Positions 51,610 to 60,899 are shown, numbered from the stretch's first letter. The stretch is 64,000 nt of DNA from CAXBDP01 sp963974465 (GCA_049340005.1 JBMPIY010000001.1); one strand, 5' to 3'. Numbers and translations: made by a program. Notes: generated from the letters alone by a model not told the origin.

Positions 51610-52512
51610 ATGCTTAAAATAGCTTGGGCACCAATTTATGCTCATTCGTTACCAGTAGGACACCGATTTCCGATGATCAAATACGAGCTGCTTCCTGAGC
51701 AGCTTTTGTATGAAGGCACCATCCAATCTCAAAATCTATTTGAACCAAAGCCTATGTCCGAAGAAATAATTCTTCAAGTACATGATATAGCATATTGGCA
51801 AAAGTTGATTGATTTGAATCTAAGTAGAAAAGAAGAGCGAAAAACTGGATTTCCTTTAAGTAAAGGATTAGTAGAAAGAGAAATTACTATATTGGACGGA
51901 ACGCTCCAAGCTTCTATTTATGCACTAAAGTACGGTGTGGGTATAAATGTGGCGGGAGGTACACATCATGCATACCGTGATAGAGGTGAGGGCTTTTGTT
52001 TACTCAATGATGTTGCCGTTTCAGCCCAATATCTTTTAGATCATTACTTAGCAAAGCAGATCTTGGTAGTAGACTTGGATGTTCATCAGGGAAATGGCAC
52101 TGCCAAAATATTTGAAAATGAATCTAGGGTTTTTACTTTCAGTATGCATGGAGCCAAAAATTATCCAATGCACAAAGAAAAATCTGATTTGGACGTAGAG
52201 TTAGCCGATGGAACGGGTGATACAGAATATCTTAAAAAGCTAAATTTTCATCTTGATAAAATAGTTGAAGCAGTAAATCCAGATTTCGTATTTTTTGTAT
52301 CTGGAGTAGACATTTTGGCTACTGATAAATTAGGCAGATTGGGTGTGAGCTTAGAGGGTTGTAAGGGAAGAGATCGCATGGTAATTGAAATGTGCAAAAG
52401 CCTGAAATTGCCATTAGTAATTAGCATGGGAGGAGGATATTCTGAGAAAATCCAACATATCGTAGAAGCCCATGCAAATACATTTAGATTGACACAAGAA
52501 ATTTACTTTTAA
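51610..52512 (+). CDS. Histone-deacetylase-family (class II-like) amidohydrolase
   Basis: A 300-residue zinc deacetylase. The catalytic region is VAGGTHHAYRDRGEGFCLLN, with the His pair, then VVDLDVHQGNGTAKIF with the zinc ligands Asp and His, and VSGVDILATDKLGRLGVSLE containing the third ligand Asp. MGGGYSEKI near the C-terminus is the other signature, although the usual tyrosine is in the GGGY motif. Bacterial members act on acetylpolyamines or acetylated proteins; the true substrate is unknown. A deoxyhypusine-synthase homologue three genes away makes a polyamine link worth considering. The octamer is at 51952. Confidence 0.92.
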   Translation: MLKIAWAPIYAHSLPVGHRFPMIKYELLPEQLLYEGTIQSQNLFEPKPMSEEIILQVHDIAYWQKLIDLNLSRKEERKTGFPLSKGLVEREITILDGTLQASIYALKYGVGINVAGGTHHAYRDRGEGFCLLNDVAVSAQYLLDHYLAKQILVVDLDVHQGNGTAKIFENESRVFTFSMHGAKNYPMHKEKSDLDVELADGTGDTEYLKKLNFHLDKIVEAVNPDFVFFVSGVDILATDKLGRLGVSLEGCKGRDRMVIEMCKSLKLPLVISMGGGYSEKIQHIVEAHANTFRLTQEIYF

Positions 52513-52552
52513 GCAAGTGGATTTTAACCATGAATCAACTCAATCAAAATTT

Positions 52553-52783
52553 ATGAAAACTAACCAAAGCAAGCTCAAGCGGAAATGGCTTTCCTTGTCT
52601 ATTGGAGGTCTTATTTTAAACGGAGCAGGTCTGTCCATAATGGGAGAAGGCTTGATTTTAAAATATGAACAAGCTCCATTTATTGACTGGTTTATAATGG
52701 GCACTTTGGGTTTAACATTAATCAATGCGGGGATTTCTCTAATTGGAGGAGCAGTAATTACTAGGGTAAAAATGAAAAGCTAA
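52553..52783 (+). CDS. Small membrane protein
   Basis: A 76-residue protein with two hydrophobic helices, about 12-34 (LSLSIGGLILNGAGLSIMGE) and 46-70 (FIMGTLGLTLINAGISLIGG). I use the ATG at 52553; a GTG at 52517 would add 12 polar residues. It lies between the deacetylase and the OmpH-like gene on the same strand, and its 3' end abuts the OmpH promoter. The function is unknown. Confidence 0.65.
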   Translation: MKTNQSKLKRKWLSLSIGGLILNGAGLSIMGEGLILKYEQAPFIDWFIMGTLGLTLINAGISLIGGAVITRVKMKS

Positions 52784-52813
52784 TTGCTCGAAAACTTACT
52801 TTCAGTATATTTG
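52784..52813 (+). promoter_or_regulatory. Bacteroidetes-type promoter TTG-N19-TATATTTG
   Basis: TTG at 52784-52786 and TATATTTG at 52806-52813 are separated by 19 bases, matching the Bacteroidetes consensus. It also argues against the TTG at 52784 as a start codon and for GTG 52838 as start of the OmpH-like gene. Confidence 0.65.
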
Positions 52814-52837
52814 CCCAAATTTAAACCGAAACAAAAC

Positions 52838-53440
52838 GTGAAAAACCTTTCTTTAATCCTCAACATCGTCTTGCTAATAGCAGTAATTTACCTTTATGTA
52901 GATAAATTCTCTGGAAACTCATCAGAAACAACCATTGCTTCAATGGAAGAGTCAGGTGACATGGCTTTAGCTTCAGACTTAAATATTGCCTATATCAATT
53001 CTGATACTTTGTTGGCTAAGTACGATTACTTTACAGAGATAACTGGAATTCTTGAAGAAAAAAGAAATAGTGCTCAAGCAGAATACAGCAATAGAGCTCA
53101 AGGCTTACAACAGGAAATTGAGACTTTCCAGCGTACAGCTCAAGGAATGACTATGGCACAAGCTAGAGCAAAAGAAGAAGAGTTAGTTCAAAAGCAGCAA
53201 ACGCTACAAGTGTATGAGCAAAACTTGAGTCAAGAATTGATGAATGAAGAAGCCAAATTAACTAACGCTCTTTACGATACCATTGCTGATTATTTAGCTA
53301 CTTATGGTAAGTCTAAAAACTTGAATATAATCCTTACATATACAAAAGGAAGTGGTGTATTATATGCAAATGAAGGTCTAGATATTACAAATGAGGCAAT
53401 CAAAGGCTTGAATGAAAGATATACTACAAATAAAAATTAA
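52838..53440 (+). CDS. OmpH/Skp-family periplasmic chaperone-like protein
   Basis: A 200-residue protein with an N-terminal helix (MKNLSLILNIVLLIAVIYLY) that is a signal anchor or uncleaved signal, then a mature domain starting IAYINSDTLLAKYDYFTEI, the OmpH/Skp entry strand. The middle is a coiled coil (about residues 70-140) with QTLQVYEQNLSQELMNEEA, and the end LNIILTYTKGSGVLYANEGL closes the small body. Skp holds unfolded outer-membrane proteins; the family match is good but client binding is assumed. The GTG start follows from the promoter at 52784-52813. Confidence 0.88.
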   Translation: MKNLSLILNIVLLIAVIYLYVDKFSGNSSETTIASMEESGDMALASDLNIAYINSDTLLAKYDYFTEITGILEEKRNSAQAEYSNRAQGLQQEIETFQRTAQGMTMAQARAKEEELVQKQQTLQVYEQNLSQELMNEEAKLTNALYDTIADYLATYGKSKNLNIILTYTKGSGVLYANEGLDITNEAIKGLNERYTTNKN

Positions 53441-53469
53441 GTTTTTGTAGACAAAATCCGTTATTTTAA

Positions 53470-53500
53470 AGCCTGACTTTTTTGGTCGGGCTTTTACTTT
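53470..53500 (+). terminator. Rho-independent terminator after the OmpH-like gene
   Basis: AGCCTGAC (53470-53477) pairs with GTCGGGCT (53485-53492), one G-T pair, with a T-rich loop and a following TTTACTTTTT tract. Confidence 0.8.
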
Positions 53501-53531
53501 TTAATTCATACGATTTTAGCAATATTTGATC

Positions 53532-54503
53532 ATGGGTAACATTACTGAATTTTTAAAACATCATTACAGACATTTCAATGCGGCAGCATTAATTGATGCA
53601 GCAGAAGGATACAAAAAACACATTACGGGTGGTGATAAAATGATGATAACCTTAGCAGGTGCAATGTCCACTGCTGAGCTAGGTTTATCTTTAGCGGAGA
53701 TGATTCGCCAAGATAAAGTTCATATAATCACTTGTACAGGAGCCAATCTCGAAGAAGATATTTTCAACTTGGTGGCACATGATTTCTACGAGCGCATTCC
53801 AAACTATCGTGACCTTACCCCAGAGCAAGAGCAAGATCTGCTTAATAGGCACATGAATAGAGTTACAGATACATGCATTCCCGAAATGGAAGCAATGCGC
53901 AGATTAGAAGGTGCAGTACTCAAGCAATGGGAAAAAGCAGACCAAGCAGGTGAATCGTATTTTCCACATGAGTTCTTCTACAAAGTTCTTTTGAGTGGCG
54001 ATTTGGAAGAATACTATCAGATAGATCCGAAAAATTCTTGGTTGTTAGAAGCAGCAAAGAAAAACTTACCTATTATCGTTCCAGGTTGGGAAGATTCTAC
54101 ACTTGGAAACATGTATGCCGGCCACGTGATTGCTGGTGATATCAAAGATGTACACACCATGAAAGGTGGTATTCAGTATATGATGTATTTGGCAGACTGG
54201 TACACTAAGACAACTGAAGATTCAAGTGTTGGCTTCTTCCAAATTGGCGGTGGTATTGCCGGTGATTTCCCTATTTGTGTTGTGCCGATGTTGCATCAGG
54301 ATTTGCAAAGAGATAGTGTGCCTTTATGGGGTTATTTCTGTCAAATAAGCGATTCCACTACAAGTTATGGTTCTTATTCTGGAGCAGTTCCGAACGAGAA
54401 AATTACTTGGGGTAAATTGGGTATTGATACTCCGAAGTATATTATCGAATCTGATGCTACTATTGTAGCTCCTTTAGTATTTGCAATTATATTAGATTTA
54501 TAG
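53532..54503 (+). CDS. Deoxyhypusine-synthase-family protein
   Basis: A 323-residue NAD-dependent enzyme of the DHS superfamily. Evidence is KMMITLAGAMSTAELGLSLA, IITCTGANLEEDIFNLVAHD, FFQIGGGIAGDFPICVVPML and GSYSGAVPNEKITWGKLGI; the Lys in WGK corresponds to the catalytic Lys329 of human DHS. Bacteria lack eIF5A hypusine, so the activity is probably with spermidine or putrescine (homospermidine formation or related), as reported for bacterial DHS-like enzymes; this is inference. ATG 53532 is preferred to TTG 53526. It is flanked by terminators and so forms its own unit. Confidence 0.9.
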   Translation: MGNITEFLKHHYRHFNAAALIDAAEGYKKHITGGDKMMITLAGAMSTAELGLSLAEMIRQDKVHIITCTGANLEEDIFNLVAHDFYERIPNYRDLTPEQEQDLLNRHMNRVTDTCIPEMEAMRRLEGAVLKQWEKADQAGESYFPHEFFYKVLLSGDLEEYYQIDPKNSWLLEAAKKNLPIIVPGWEDSTLGNMYAGHVIAGDIKDVHTMKGGIQYMMYLADWYTKTTEDSSVGFFQIGGGIAGDFPICVVPMLHQDLQRDSVPLWGYFCQISDSTTSYGSYSGAVPNEKITWGKLGIDTPKYIIESDATIVAPLVFAIILDL

Positions 54504-54522
54504 AATTATCCATTGAAAATTG

Positions 54523-54550
54523 AAATCCTGCTTTTGGGCAGGATTTTTTC
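54523..54550 (+). terminator. Rho-independent terminator after the DHS-like gene
   Basis: AAATCCTGC (54523-54531) pairs with GCAGGATTT (54538-54546) around a TTTTGG loop and runs into a T tract. A perfect nine-base stem 20 bases after the stop. Confidence 0.88.
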
Positions 54551-54680
54551 ATTCTAACTATTTGTATCTTTAGAGTCCTTAATTAATTAAGGGCCATTTA
54601 TTTACTATTTGGCTTGAATAGAACATTAAATTCAGATTTTGTTTCAAATCATATTTAATATCCTTGGGCGTTATAAAAAC

Positions 54681-57158
54681 ATGCCATCAGTTGCGATGTT
54701 CTTATCTTTATGTTTTTGCCTAATTGTTATATCACAAGCATTTGCTCAAGGAAACAAGTATATCCAACAAGAACCTATTTCTGAGAAAGTAAATAGTCAG
54801 TACGATGAGCTACATCCAGTTATTAGTCCAGATGGGCAATTACTCTTTTTTACCATTCGTTTTCAGCCCAAAAATATTGGTGGCGAGTTAGATCCAGGAG
54901 ATATTTGGATAAGTGAATTGAAAGGAAATGACGAATGGTCAAAACCTGAGAATGCTGGAGAGCTTTGGAATAATAAAGGCTATAATATCCTGTATAAGTT
55001 TTTTGATAAAGGCCAAAAGGCACTTCTTTTAAATCAGAATGAAGCCAACAAATCAACTATTGCGGTAAGCAGCTTGCAAGAAGGAGAATGGTCGAAGCCT
55101 ATTTCCCTAACGATAAAATCTTACTACAATCGCTCTGGTCACTTAAGCGCAAGCATTTCTGATAATGGAGAAGTTTTAATCTTATCAATGGAATCCTTTG
55201 GTTCAGTAGGTTATGAGGATCTGTATGTAAGTTTCCGCGAAAATGATAGTGTCTACAGCCAACCTGTAAATATAGGTGAGGGCATAAATACTAGTTTTCA
55301 AGAAATGACTCCACATTTATCGGATGATGGTCTTACTTTATATTTTGCTAGCAACGGTCATGGTGGCTTTGGAGGACGTGATATATTTGCCAGCAAACGA
55401 TTAGATGAAACTTGGCTTAATTGGTCCGAACCAGTAAATCTTGGGCCAGGAGTGAATTCACAAGGTATTGAGCTTTCATTTTACGAAAGTGATAGATACC
55501 CACTGGCCTTTGTAAGTTCCACACAAAATAGTCGTGGTATGGGCGATATCTTTAAAATGACGATTACTGATTCTCCTTTTCAATTGGTAGCTAATAATAC
55601 TAATGAATCAAAAATTGTACGCCCAATACAAACTGAGAAGAAGGAAGAAACTGTGGAATTGGTGAAAGCTGAAATCGAAACTAAAGAAATAAAAGTTGAG
55701 GTAAAAACTGGAGAAGTTGCCAAAACCGAGCAGGTGAAAGTCGAAGAAAAGCGGGAGGTATTTACTGGACAATCATTGTCTAATACCAAAGCCATAAAAG
55801 CGGACCGAGCCACCACTGTCCCAAGTATGGTCAATCGAAATTTAGCTGCTGTAACAATAAAGGAATCTACGGTCAGAATTGCAGGTAAAGTATTAAATAT
55901 CAGTGAAAAAGAGCCACTAAAAGCAATAATCCAGTTTGATAATGAGGAAAAAATTACCACAGATGCTGAAGGGAATTTTGAATTATTGATTGCTGATAAT
56001 GAGCTTCGCAAAGCTTGGGTTTTAGCTGAAGGAATGAAACCGCTTGCAATAGAATTAAACTCTAATGAAACTTTCCCTGAATTCTATCTCACCCAAGAAG
56101 GGAGTTTAAGTCGAGTTTCTAATATTACAAGCTTAGCAACAATCCCAATTGATGAAACTGGTATTTCTAGTTCTGCTCCAATAATGAAAATAAGAAGCAT
56201 TCCTAAACTCAAATGGACTGTAAAAGATGCGGAAAGTAAGGAGGAAATTGAAGTTTCATGGCAATTGGTAGAGAATAACCAAACAGGAGAAAGCGGAAGA
56301 ACTGAAGCTGATGGTGTCATCATTTTAGCAGGAGAGAATCTAACATCCTCCCGCCTCAATTTGGAAGCGCCAGGATATACAAGTCAAAATATAACTATTG
56401 AGAATGCACTACTCAATGAGCAGGATTTTTATCTTTCAAAAGGAATTTCTGGCAGTTCAATTCTTCAAAAGAAAGGTTTTATTGCAAAGATTTTTCAACC
56501 CAATTTTCAAGAAATTAAGGATGTAGATTTAGTCAGTATTGATTTACCAAAACAGCCTTTTACTATCAGTATTGCGGATGAAATTGGAGGTAGTATTTCT
56601 ACTTTCAAAGTTAGCTTAACTGGAAACTGGAATGAAGTGCCCACTATAGATATTGAAAAGGGAATTGCTTCATTTGTGCTATCTGATTCACGAACCCCTA
56701 GAAAACTGAAAGTAATTTCATCCGGTTATTTTCCTCGAAATGTGGAAGACACTGAATGGCAAAATGGAAATCATATTGATATAAGTTTGGAGAAAATTGA
56801 AATAGGAGCGGAGTTCATTCTTTCGACTTTGGAGTTTGAGCAATCGACAATTAGCTTCACTGATTCTACAGTAATTGACGAGCTAGATCGACTTGCAGAT
56901 ATGCTTTTGAATACTGAAGGTCTTGAAATTCAATTGACTGGATATACAGATAATCAAGGTCTTGCTCGTGAAAATATGGAGCTAAGTACGGAACGGGCTA
57001 CAGCAGTTAAAGAATATTTGGTAGCTAAAGGTGTTGATGCTTCTAGAATAGAAGCAAGAGGATTGGGAAGTGCTAATCCAATTGCGAGTAACCAAAGCCC
57101 GGAAACCCGCAAACTTAACCGTAGAGTAGAAGTAGCCATTGTAAAGGTGGGCGAATGA
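54681..57158 (+). CDS. OmpA-family protein with PD40 propeller and carboxypeptidase-regulatory-like domain
   Basis: An 825-residue exported protein with a signal peptide ending ISQAFAQ (ATG 54681; TTG 54639 is an unlikely longer start). Domains in order: PD40/WD40-like propeller with repeats such as ELHPVISPDGQLLFF and EMTPHLSDDGLTLYFASNG (about 25-320), a Glu/Val/Lys-rich linker, a CarboxypepD_reg-like unit (VRIAGKVLNISEKEPLKAII, about 410-490), further beta domains, and a C-terminal OmpA peptidoglycan-binding domain with LTGYTDNQGLARENMELSTE and ARGLGSANPIASNQSPETRK. This layout is common among Bacteroidetes envelope proteins, including some linked to type IX secretion (PorE-like), but no specific role is shown. 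Octamers at 55751 and 56347. Confidence 0.9.
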   Translation: MPSVAMFLSLCFCLIVISQAFAQGNKYIQQEPISEKVNSQYDELHPVISPDGQLLFFTIRFQPKNIGGELDPGDIWISELKGNDEWSKPENAGELWNNKGYNILYKFFDKGQKALLLNQNEANKSTIAVSSLQEGEWSKPISLTIKSYYNRSGHLSASISDNGEVLILSMESFGSVGYEDLYVSFRENDSVYSQPVNIGEGINTSFQEMTPHLSDDGLTLYFASNGHGGFGGRDIFASKRLDETWLNWSEPVNLGPGVNSQGIELSFYESDRYPLAFVSSTQNSRGMGDIFKMTITDSPFQLVANNTNESKIVRPIQTEKKEETVELVKAEIETKEIKVEVKTGEVAKTEQVKVEEKREVFTGQSLSNTKAIKADRATTVPSMVNRNLAAVTIKESTVRIAGKVLNISEKEPLKAIIQFDNEEKITTDAEGNFELLIADNELRKAWVLAEGMKPLAIELNSNETFPEFYLTQEGSLSRVSNITSLATIPIDETGISSSAPIMKIRSIPKLKWTVKDAESKEEIEVSWQLVENNQTGESGRTEADGVIILAGENLTSSRLNLEAPGYTSQNITIENALLNEQDFYLSKGISGSSILQKKGFIAKIFQPNFQEIKDVDLVSIDLPKQPFTISIADEIGGSISTFKVSLTGNWNEVPTIDIEKGIASFVLSDSRTPRKLKVISSGYFPRNVEDTEWQNGNHIDISLEKIEIGAEFILSTLEFEQSTISFTDSTVIDELDRLADMLLNTEGLEIQLTGYTDNQGLARENMELSTERATAVKEYLVAKGVDASRIEARGLGSANPIASNQSPETRKLNRRVEVAIVKVGE

Positions 57159-57190
57159 TTGTTTTGTAATATTGTAGGCCAATTTATGAT

Positions 57191-58096
57191 ATGCCCAAAA
57201 TCTCGCTAATTATCTGCTCCTACAATCGTGCTCGCTTTATCGAGCCTGCTTTAGAAAGTATTATTGCGCAGGAATATGAGGACTTTGAGGTAATTTTTGT
57301 CGAGAATAATAGTCCAGATAACACATTGGAGATATGTCACAATTTCCAAAAAGCGCATCCGAATTTCCCTTTAAAAATATTTACAGAGTATAACCAAGGC
57401 CATTCCTTTGCAAGGAATAGAGGTATCAAAGAAGCTAGTGGCAAAATCATTTCATTTATTGATGACGACATTATTCTAAAAGCAAATTTCTTAAAGAATC
57501 TCGCCGATTTTTTTGATCATCATCCCAATTTACAAGCTGCGGGCGGGAAGATAATTCCTCATTTTGAAGCTGGAAGGCCTATTTGGTTGAGCTCGTATTT
57601 AGAGCCACTTTATGCTTGTGTAGATCTTGGTAATGTGCCAAAGCAATTCAAAGGCAGGAAATATCCTTTTGGTGCTAATATGGCTTTTAAAGCTAAGATT
57701 TTCGATAAAATTGGCTTATTCAATACCGATCTGGGAAGAAAAGGAAGCAGTCTTATGGGAGCAGATGAAAAGGATATTTTCCAAAGGATTAAAGGAATTG
57801 ATGAGGAAATATGGTACATTCCCAATGTTTCTCTTCTTCACATAATGCCAGCAGATAGAGGAGAAGTAGCCTATATCAAAAGGCAAGCGATTGCAGTGGG
57901 TCAGTCGGAGCGGGTTAGAGTAGGTGGGAGTTATGATGCCATACTAGGCAAGATTGGATCTGAGATTATAAAATGGGCCGGAAGTGTTGTACTTGGTCTT
58001 GGTTTTTTAATTCAAATGCAATCTCCAAAAGCCATAATGTTACTTAGATTCCGTTATTGGGTTTTATTAGGCTTGTTAGGTATTAGGAAAGCCTAA
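57191..58096 (+). CDS. Glycosyltransferase, GT2 family
   Basis: A 301-residue glycosyltransferase with GT-A fold: ISLIICSYNRARFIEPALES at the start, the VENNSPDNT loop, the metal-binding IISFIDDDIIL, and GANMAFKAKIFDKIG. A C-terminal hydrophobic segment (about 260-290) probably tethers it to the membrane. Donor and acceptor are unknown; cell-surface polysaccharide synthesis is likely. It starts 32 bases after the OmpA-family gene and converges on the hydrolase gene with two bases between stops. Confidence 0.9.
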   Translation: MPKISLIICSYNRARFIEPALESIIAQEYEDFEVIFVENNSPDNTLEICHNFQKAHPNFPLKIFTEYNQGHSFARNRGIKEASGKIISFIDDDIILKANFLKNLADFFDHHPNLQAAGGKIIPHFEAGRPIWLSSYLEPLYACVDLGNVPKQFKGRKYPFGANMAFKAKIFDKIGLFNTDLGRKGSSLMGADEKDIFQRIKGIDEEIWYIPNVSLLHIMPADRGEVAYIKRQAIAVGQSERVRVGGSYDAILGKIGSEIIKWAGSVVLGLGFLIQMQSPKAIMLLRFRYWVLLGLLGIRKA

Positions 58097-58098
58097 GC

Positions 58099-59061
58099 TC
58101 AAACATTGAAGTAATATTGAGCCAACCTTTCAGTCCAGTTTATCTCATTCAATTTCGAAGAAGAAAATCCCACATGACCTCCTTTTTCTGGGTAGAGCAA
58201 GTTTACATTTGGGTTGTTGATTTCTGTTTCTGTTGGAAAAGCCAATTCTGAAAGGAAAGGATCATTTTTGGCATTTACTACCAAAGTTGGAATGGCGATA
58301 TTACTCAAGAAAAACAATGAGCTACATTGAGTATAGTAGTCGTTAGCATCTATAAACCCATGTAATGGAGCCGTTACATAATCATCGAAAGAAGTTAAGT
58401 CATTGATATATTTCAAATTTTTCGAATCAACCCTGTCTGGCATTAACTCAGCTTTTGAGCGCACTTTTTCTTTGAGGGTAACTAAGAATCGATGAGAATA
58501 CATTTTATGCTGTGGTTTTGAAATTACCTCACAGCAAGACTTTAAATGCAGTGGAACAGATATAGCAATTGCTTTATCAAAAATGCCAATAGCTTTGCGT
58601 CCTTGTTCGCCGAGGTATTTCAGAATCAAATTTCCACCAAGACTAAACCCTATCAATGAAATAGAATCATAGTTTTTGGAATTTCTAGCATAGTCAATTA
58701 CTCTTTGTAAATCGCTTGTTTCACCACTATGGTAAAATCTTGGTAATCTGTTGAGCTCACCACTACAGCCTCGAAAATTCCATGCAAGTACATCCATAGT
58801 TGGCGCAAGGGCTTTGGCCATGCCCATCATATAAGCTCGGTCAGTGCTACCTTCCATTCCATGGCAGATAATCACCAATCGTTTATGATCATCCTCCCGC
58901 TTCCAATCCAAATCGATAAAATCTCCATCGTCCAATTCCCATCTTTCACGCTCATATTGTAAGCCATCAATCCTTCGCCATAATGCCGGTACTACGGTTT
59001 CTATATGTCTACTAGGCATCCATAATGGCCTTTTATAACTTTCGAAATCTGTCAATTTCAT
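58099..59061 (-). CDS. YheT-family alpha/beta hydrolase
   Basis: A 320-residue cytoplasmic hydrolase. The nucleophile elbow is LIGFSLGGNLILKYLGE, with LVIICHGMEGSTDRAYMMGM upstream and VLAWNFRGCSG, both typical of the YheT/EMB8 family; the acid is near NAKNDPFL and the His in GGHVGF. N-terminus RPLWMPSRHIETVVPALWRR matches the family start, so I use ATG 59061 rather than the TTG at 59109. Substrate is unknown. The octamer is at 58893-58900. Confidence 0.9.
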   Translation of the reverse strand: MKLTDFESYKRPLWMPSRHIETVVPALWRRIDGLQYERERWELDDGDFIDLDWKREDDHKRLVIICHGMEGSTDRAYMMGMAKALAPTMDVLAWNFRGCSGELNRLPRFYHSGETSDLQRVIDYARNSKNYDSISLIGFSLGGNLILKYLGEQGRKAIGIFDKAIAISVPLHLKSCCEVISKPQHKMYSHRFLVTLKEKVRSKAELMPDRVDSKNLKYINDLTSFDDYVTAPLHGFIDANDYYTQCSSLFFLSNIAIPTLVVNAKNDPFLSELAFPTETEINNPNVNLLYPEKGGHVGFSSSKLNEINWTERLAQYYFNV

Positions 59062-59160
59062 TCTCTCTATATTAAGCCTTTCAAATTTATCAAATTTAAA
59101 GAAGCTCAATTTACTATTTGCTTTTTGAATAAGGCCATTTATAAGCTATTTTTGAATCTT

Positions 59161-59168
59161 TATATTTG
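59161..59168 (+). promoter_or_regulatory. Possible -7 element TATATTTG upstream of the E2 gene
   Basis: TATATTTG ends 19 bases before the ATG of the E2 gene at 59188. It matches TAnnTTTG, but no TTG lies at 19-21 bases upstream. Confidence 0.35.
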
Positions 59169-59187
59169 AATACGAAAAACTAATAAT

Positions 59188-60879
59188 ATGGCTGAAGTAA
59201 TACGCATGCCCAAAATGAGTGATACCATGGAAGAAGGTGTTATAGCGGCATGGTTGAAAAAAGAGGGAGATAAAGTTAGTGCAGGTGATATTCTTGCCGA
59301 AGTAGAAACGGATAAAGCTACTATGGAATTGGAGGCTTTTGAAGACGGCGTACTCTTGCATATTGGTATAAAAGATGGTGAATCTGTACCAGTGGATGGT
59401 GTAATTGCGATAATTGGTAAGAAAGGTGAGAATATAGATGATTTACTGAAAGACCTTGAAAATGGAAGTGATACCAAGGTTTCAGCTGAAGATAAGAAAG
59501 AAGATAAGTCTGAAAAGGAAGATAAGAAAAGTGAGGATAATGGAAGTGAAGAAGAAATTGATGTTTCAGCTATAAATGCAACTGTAATCACCATGCCTAA
59601 AATGAGCGATACTATGCAAGAGGGAACGATTGCAGCTTGGCTCAAGAAAAAAGGCGATAAAATAAGCTCAGGTGATGTAATTGCCGAAGTGGAAACAGAC
59701 AAGGCAACCATGGAATTGGAAGCTTTTGAAGATGGTGAACTACTGTATATTGGTGTAGAAGAAGGTGATTCAGTTCCTGTGGATGCTGTAATTGCAATAG
59801 TAGGTGAAAAAGGAGCAGATGTTGAAACACTATTGAAAGCTCACAAGAATAAGAAAAGTGAATCAAGTGATTCTAAGGAGAAGGGAGAGAAATCTGAGAA
59901 ATCAGAAGCAAAATCTAGCACACCAAAAGCGGAAGCTGTATCCGTAAGTAAAGAAGAAAAAGCGGGAGGAAGCGACGGAGAAAGAATATTTGTAAGTCCA
60001 CTCGCTAGAAAAATGGCTGAAGAAAAAGGCTATGATCTTAACAAGATAAAAGGTAGCGGTGAAAATGGTCGAATTGTAAAGAAAGATATCGAAGAATACA
60101 CTCCGCAAGCTGAAGCAAAAGCAAGTGAATCCAAAGCAGCTTCCAAAAAAGAAGAAAGTGCTCCAACTTGGGTGGCTAGTCCTATTGCACCGGGTGAAGA
60201 GAAGTACGAAGAAGTGAATGTATCGCAAATGCGTAAAGCAATTGCGAAGCGTTTGGCAGAAAGCAAGTACACTGCTCCACATTTCTACCTCACTATGGAG
60301 ATAGATATGGACAAAGCTATAGCGGCTCGTCAGAGTATCAATGAGCTTTCGCCTGTCAAGGTGTCATTCAATGATATGGTGATAAAGGCAGCAGCAGCGG
60401 CATTACGTCAGCATCCAAAAGTAAATGCAAGCTGGAGAGGGGATAAAATTCGATTCAATCAGCATATCCATATTGGTGTGGCAGTAGCCGTGGAAGAAGG
60501 TTTACTAGTACCAGTAGTTCGTTTTGCAGATCAGAAATCCTTATCCTCAATAGCCTCAGAAGTGAAAGAGTTGGGTGGAAAAGCTAAAAATAAACAACTT
60601 CAACCAGCAGATTGGGAAGGTAACACTTTCACTATTTCAAATTTAGGAATGTTTGGTATTGAGGAGTTTACAGCGATTATCAATCCTCCAGATGCGTGTA
60701 TTATGGCTGTAGGTGCTATCAAAAAAGTGCCGGTAGTTCGCAATGATGAATTGACAATTGGTAACGTGATGAAAGTAACACTTTCATGCGATCACCGTGC
60801 AGTGGATGGTGCAGTTGGCTCGGCGTTTTTACAAACGTTCAAGTATTTATTAGAAGACCCAGTTAGGATTTTGATTTAA
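59188..60879 (+). CDS. Dihydrolipoamide acetyltransferase (pyruvate dehydrogenase E2) with two lipoyl domains
   Basis: The 563-residue core of a 2-oxoacid dehydrogenase complex. Two lipoyl domains at about 2-80 and 132-207, with lipoylated Lys43 and Lys172 in ETDKATMELEAFEDG, are joined by a Lys/Glu-rich linker. A peripheral-subunit-binding domain follows (RIFVSPLARKMAEEKGYDLN), then the catalytic domain with QMRKAIAKRLAESKYTAPHF and the active-site His in LSCDHRAVDGA. Duplicated lipoyl domains are unusual in number for AT-rich bacteria but known. Pyruvate as substrate is likely from the sequence; E1 and E3 are not next to it. The linker codes the octamer at 59962. Confidence 0.92.
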   Translation: MAEVIRMPKMSDTMEEGVIAAWLKKEGDKVSAGDILAEVETDKATMELEAFEDGVLLHIGIKDGESVPVDGVIAIIGKKGENIDDLLKDLENGSDTKVSAEDKKEDKSEKEDKKSEDNGSEEEIDVSAINATVITMPKMSDTMQEGTIAAWLKKKGDKISSGDVIAEVETDKATMELEAFEDGELLYIGVEEGDSVPVDAVIAIVGEKGADVETLLKAHKNKKSESSDSKEKGEKSEKSEAKSSTPKAEAVSVSKEEKAGGSDGERIFVSPLARKMAEEKGYDLNKIKGSGENGRIVKKDIEEYTPQAEAKASESKAASKKEESAPTWVASPIAPGEEKYEEVNVSQMRKAIAKRLAESKYTAPHFYLTMEIDMDKAIAARQSINELSPVKVSFNDMVIKAAAAALRQHPKVNASWRGDKIRFNQHIHIGVAVAVEEGLLVPVVRFADQKSLSSIASEVKELGGKAKNKQLQPADWEGNTFTISNLGMFGIEEFTAIINPPDACIMAVGAIKKVPVVRNDELTIGNVMKVTLSCDHRAVDGAVGSAFLQTFKYLLEDPVRILI

Positions 60880-60899
60880 CAATCTTCAATATAGAATAC

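Noticed and set aside
52784..52837. Longer start (TTG 52784) for the OmpH-like gene
   Set aside because: The TTG forms the -33 part of a good promoter and the added residues are not family-like.
59642..60282. Several minus-strand frames opposite the E2 lipoyl linker
   Set aside because: Shadows of Lys/Glu/Ala-rich coding sequence.
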